Assembly: GCA_007130445.1 (NCBI GenBank)
Contig: SLSM01000238.1
Location: 1 to 5,985 of the forward strand
Length of the DNA stretch: 5,985 bases
Direction: 5' to 3'
Origin: Trueperaceae bacterium
GTDB lineage: Bacteria; Deinococcota; Deinococci; Deinococcales; Trueperaceae
The stretch's first letter is position 1; every line of letters begins with the position of its first letter. This document shows, one piece after another, positions 5,664-5,985 of this stretch. The notes under the pieces are model-generated. The model did no database searches. It saw nothing but the letters and a program-made list of their open reading frames with translations, and was not told the DNA's origin. The position numbers were made by a program, and so were the translations under genes.

Positions 5664-5985
5664 ATGTCCACCGAGAGCGTCCTGGCCGCGCACGCAGAGG
5701 TCGTCCCGCTGGCATGGCGCGTCGGCGCGGAGAGCGTTGCGCTCGGCAGCGCGGTCGGCGTGTTCGGGCACCCCGGCCTCGATCCGGCGCTCGAGGCGCT
5801 CTCCGAGGCGCTCGCGCGGGGCCGGCTGGCACCACCCGAGGCGCCGTTCGTCGATGCCACGGGCGGGCCCGGCGCCGTCCTCGCGTACGCGCGTGGAACG
5901 GGCGGCCCGAGCGGGTCCGTGCTGGCGTCGTCGGCGGCGGCGCGGCGCGTGGCGTTGGCGCTGGGCGCCGAGGCTGACGCCGTGC
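5664..5985 (+). CDS. Probable RsmC-like class I methyltransferase, N-terminal part (3' end outside window)
   Basis: An open frame runs without a stop from the ATG at 5664 to the window edge, giving 107 residues starting MSTESVLAAHAEVVPLAW. The visible part contains GVFGHPGLDPALEALSEAL and then FVDATGGPGAVLAYA (62-76), which looks like a degenerate SAM-binding motif I (D64 and G67-G68-P-G70), followed by SVLASSAAARRVALALGAEA. From memory this order resembles the catalytically inactive N-terminal half of Thermus-type RsmC proteins (16S rRNA guanine-N2 methyltransferases), which have a DPVHDLL stretch and a weak DLNPGVG motif ahead of the real catalytic domain. The catalytic NPPF motif would lie outside the window, so the assignment is tentative. 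The gene is divergent from tsaD, and its start is supported by a -10-like hexamer 6 nt upstream. Confidence 0.6.
   Translation, partial: MSTESVLAAHAEVVPLAWRVGAESVALGSAVGVFGHPGLDPALEALSEALARGRLAPPEAPFVDATGGPGAVLAYARGTGGPSGSVLASSAAARRVALALGAEADAV

Noticed and set aside
5563..5835. N-terminal extension of tsaD by 91 residues
   Set aside because: The extension is Arg/Pro-rich, not part of the TsaD family, and would overlap the RsmC-like gene and both promoters.

Overview
The window is very GC-rich and densely coded, with six recognisable protein-coding regions plus one partial gene at the right edge. It looks like ordinary chromosome of a diderm bacterium, most likely in the Deinococcota (Trueperaceae-like). 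This placement is an inference from three things: a secreted DUF4384 protein with three PEGA repeats, -10-like hexamers only 6-8 nt before several start codons (leaderless-type starts, common in Deinococcota but also in Actinobacteria), and an RsmC-like partial gene resembling Thermus proteins. I see no mobile element, CRISPR array, tRNA or rRNA.

Layout, left to right. (1) 1-831 (+): the C-terminal part of class II fumarate hydratase (fumC). (2) 835-1638 (-): a membrane-anchored LolA-like protein that meets fumC tail to tail with only 3 nt between them. (3) 1761-3008 (+): a secreted DUF4384/3xPEGA protein, divergent from the LolA-like gene and followed by a perfect 14-bp hairpin at 3050-3080. 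(4) 3169-3957 (+): a MobA-like nucleotidyltransferase. It is preceded by an inverted repeat that overlaps its putative promoter. (5) 3954-4514 (+): a small protein with two membrane helices and a CBS-like C-terminal region, starting at a GTG that overlaps the previous stop by 4 nt. (6) 4522-5562 (-): tsaD, convergent with (5) across 7 nt. (7) 5664-end (+): the N-terminus of a probable RsmC-like methyltransferase, divergent from tsaD.

Functionally the window mixes central metabolism (fumC), translation or tRNA modification (tsaD, possibly the RsmC-like gene) and cell-envelope functions (the LolA-like and PEGA proteins). The least explained unit is the coupled nucleotidyltransferase plus membrane CBS-like pair, which looks like a two-gene operon of unknown function. 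The intergenic regions are short. Each holds a candidate -10 element close to a start codon, and two hold clear inverted repeats.
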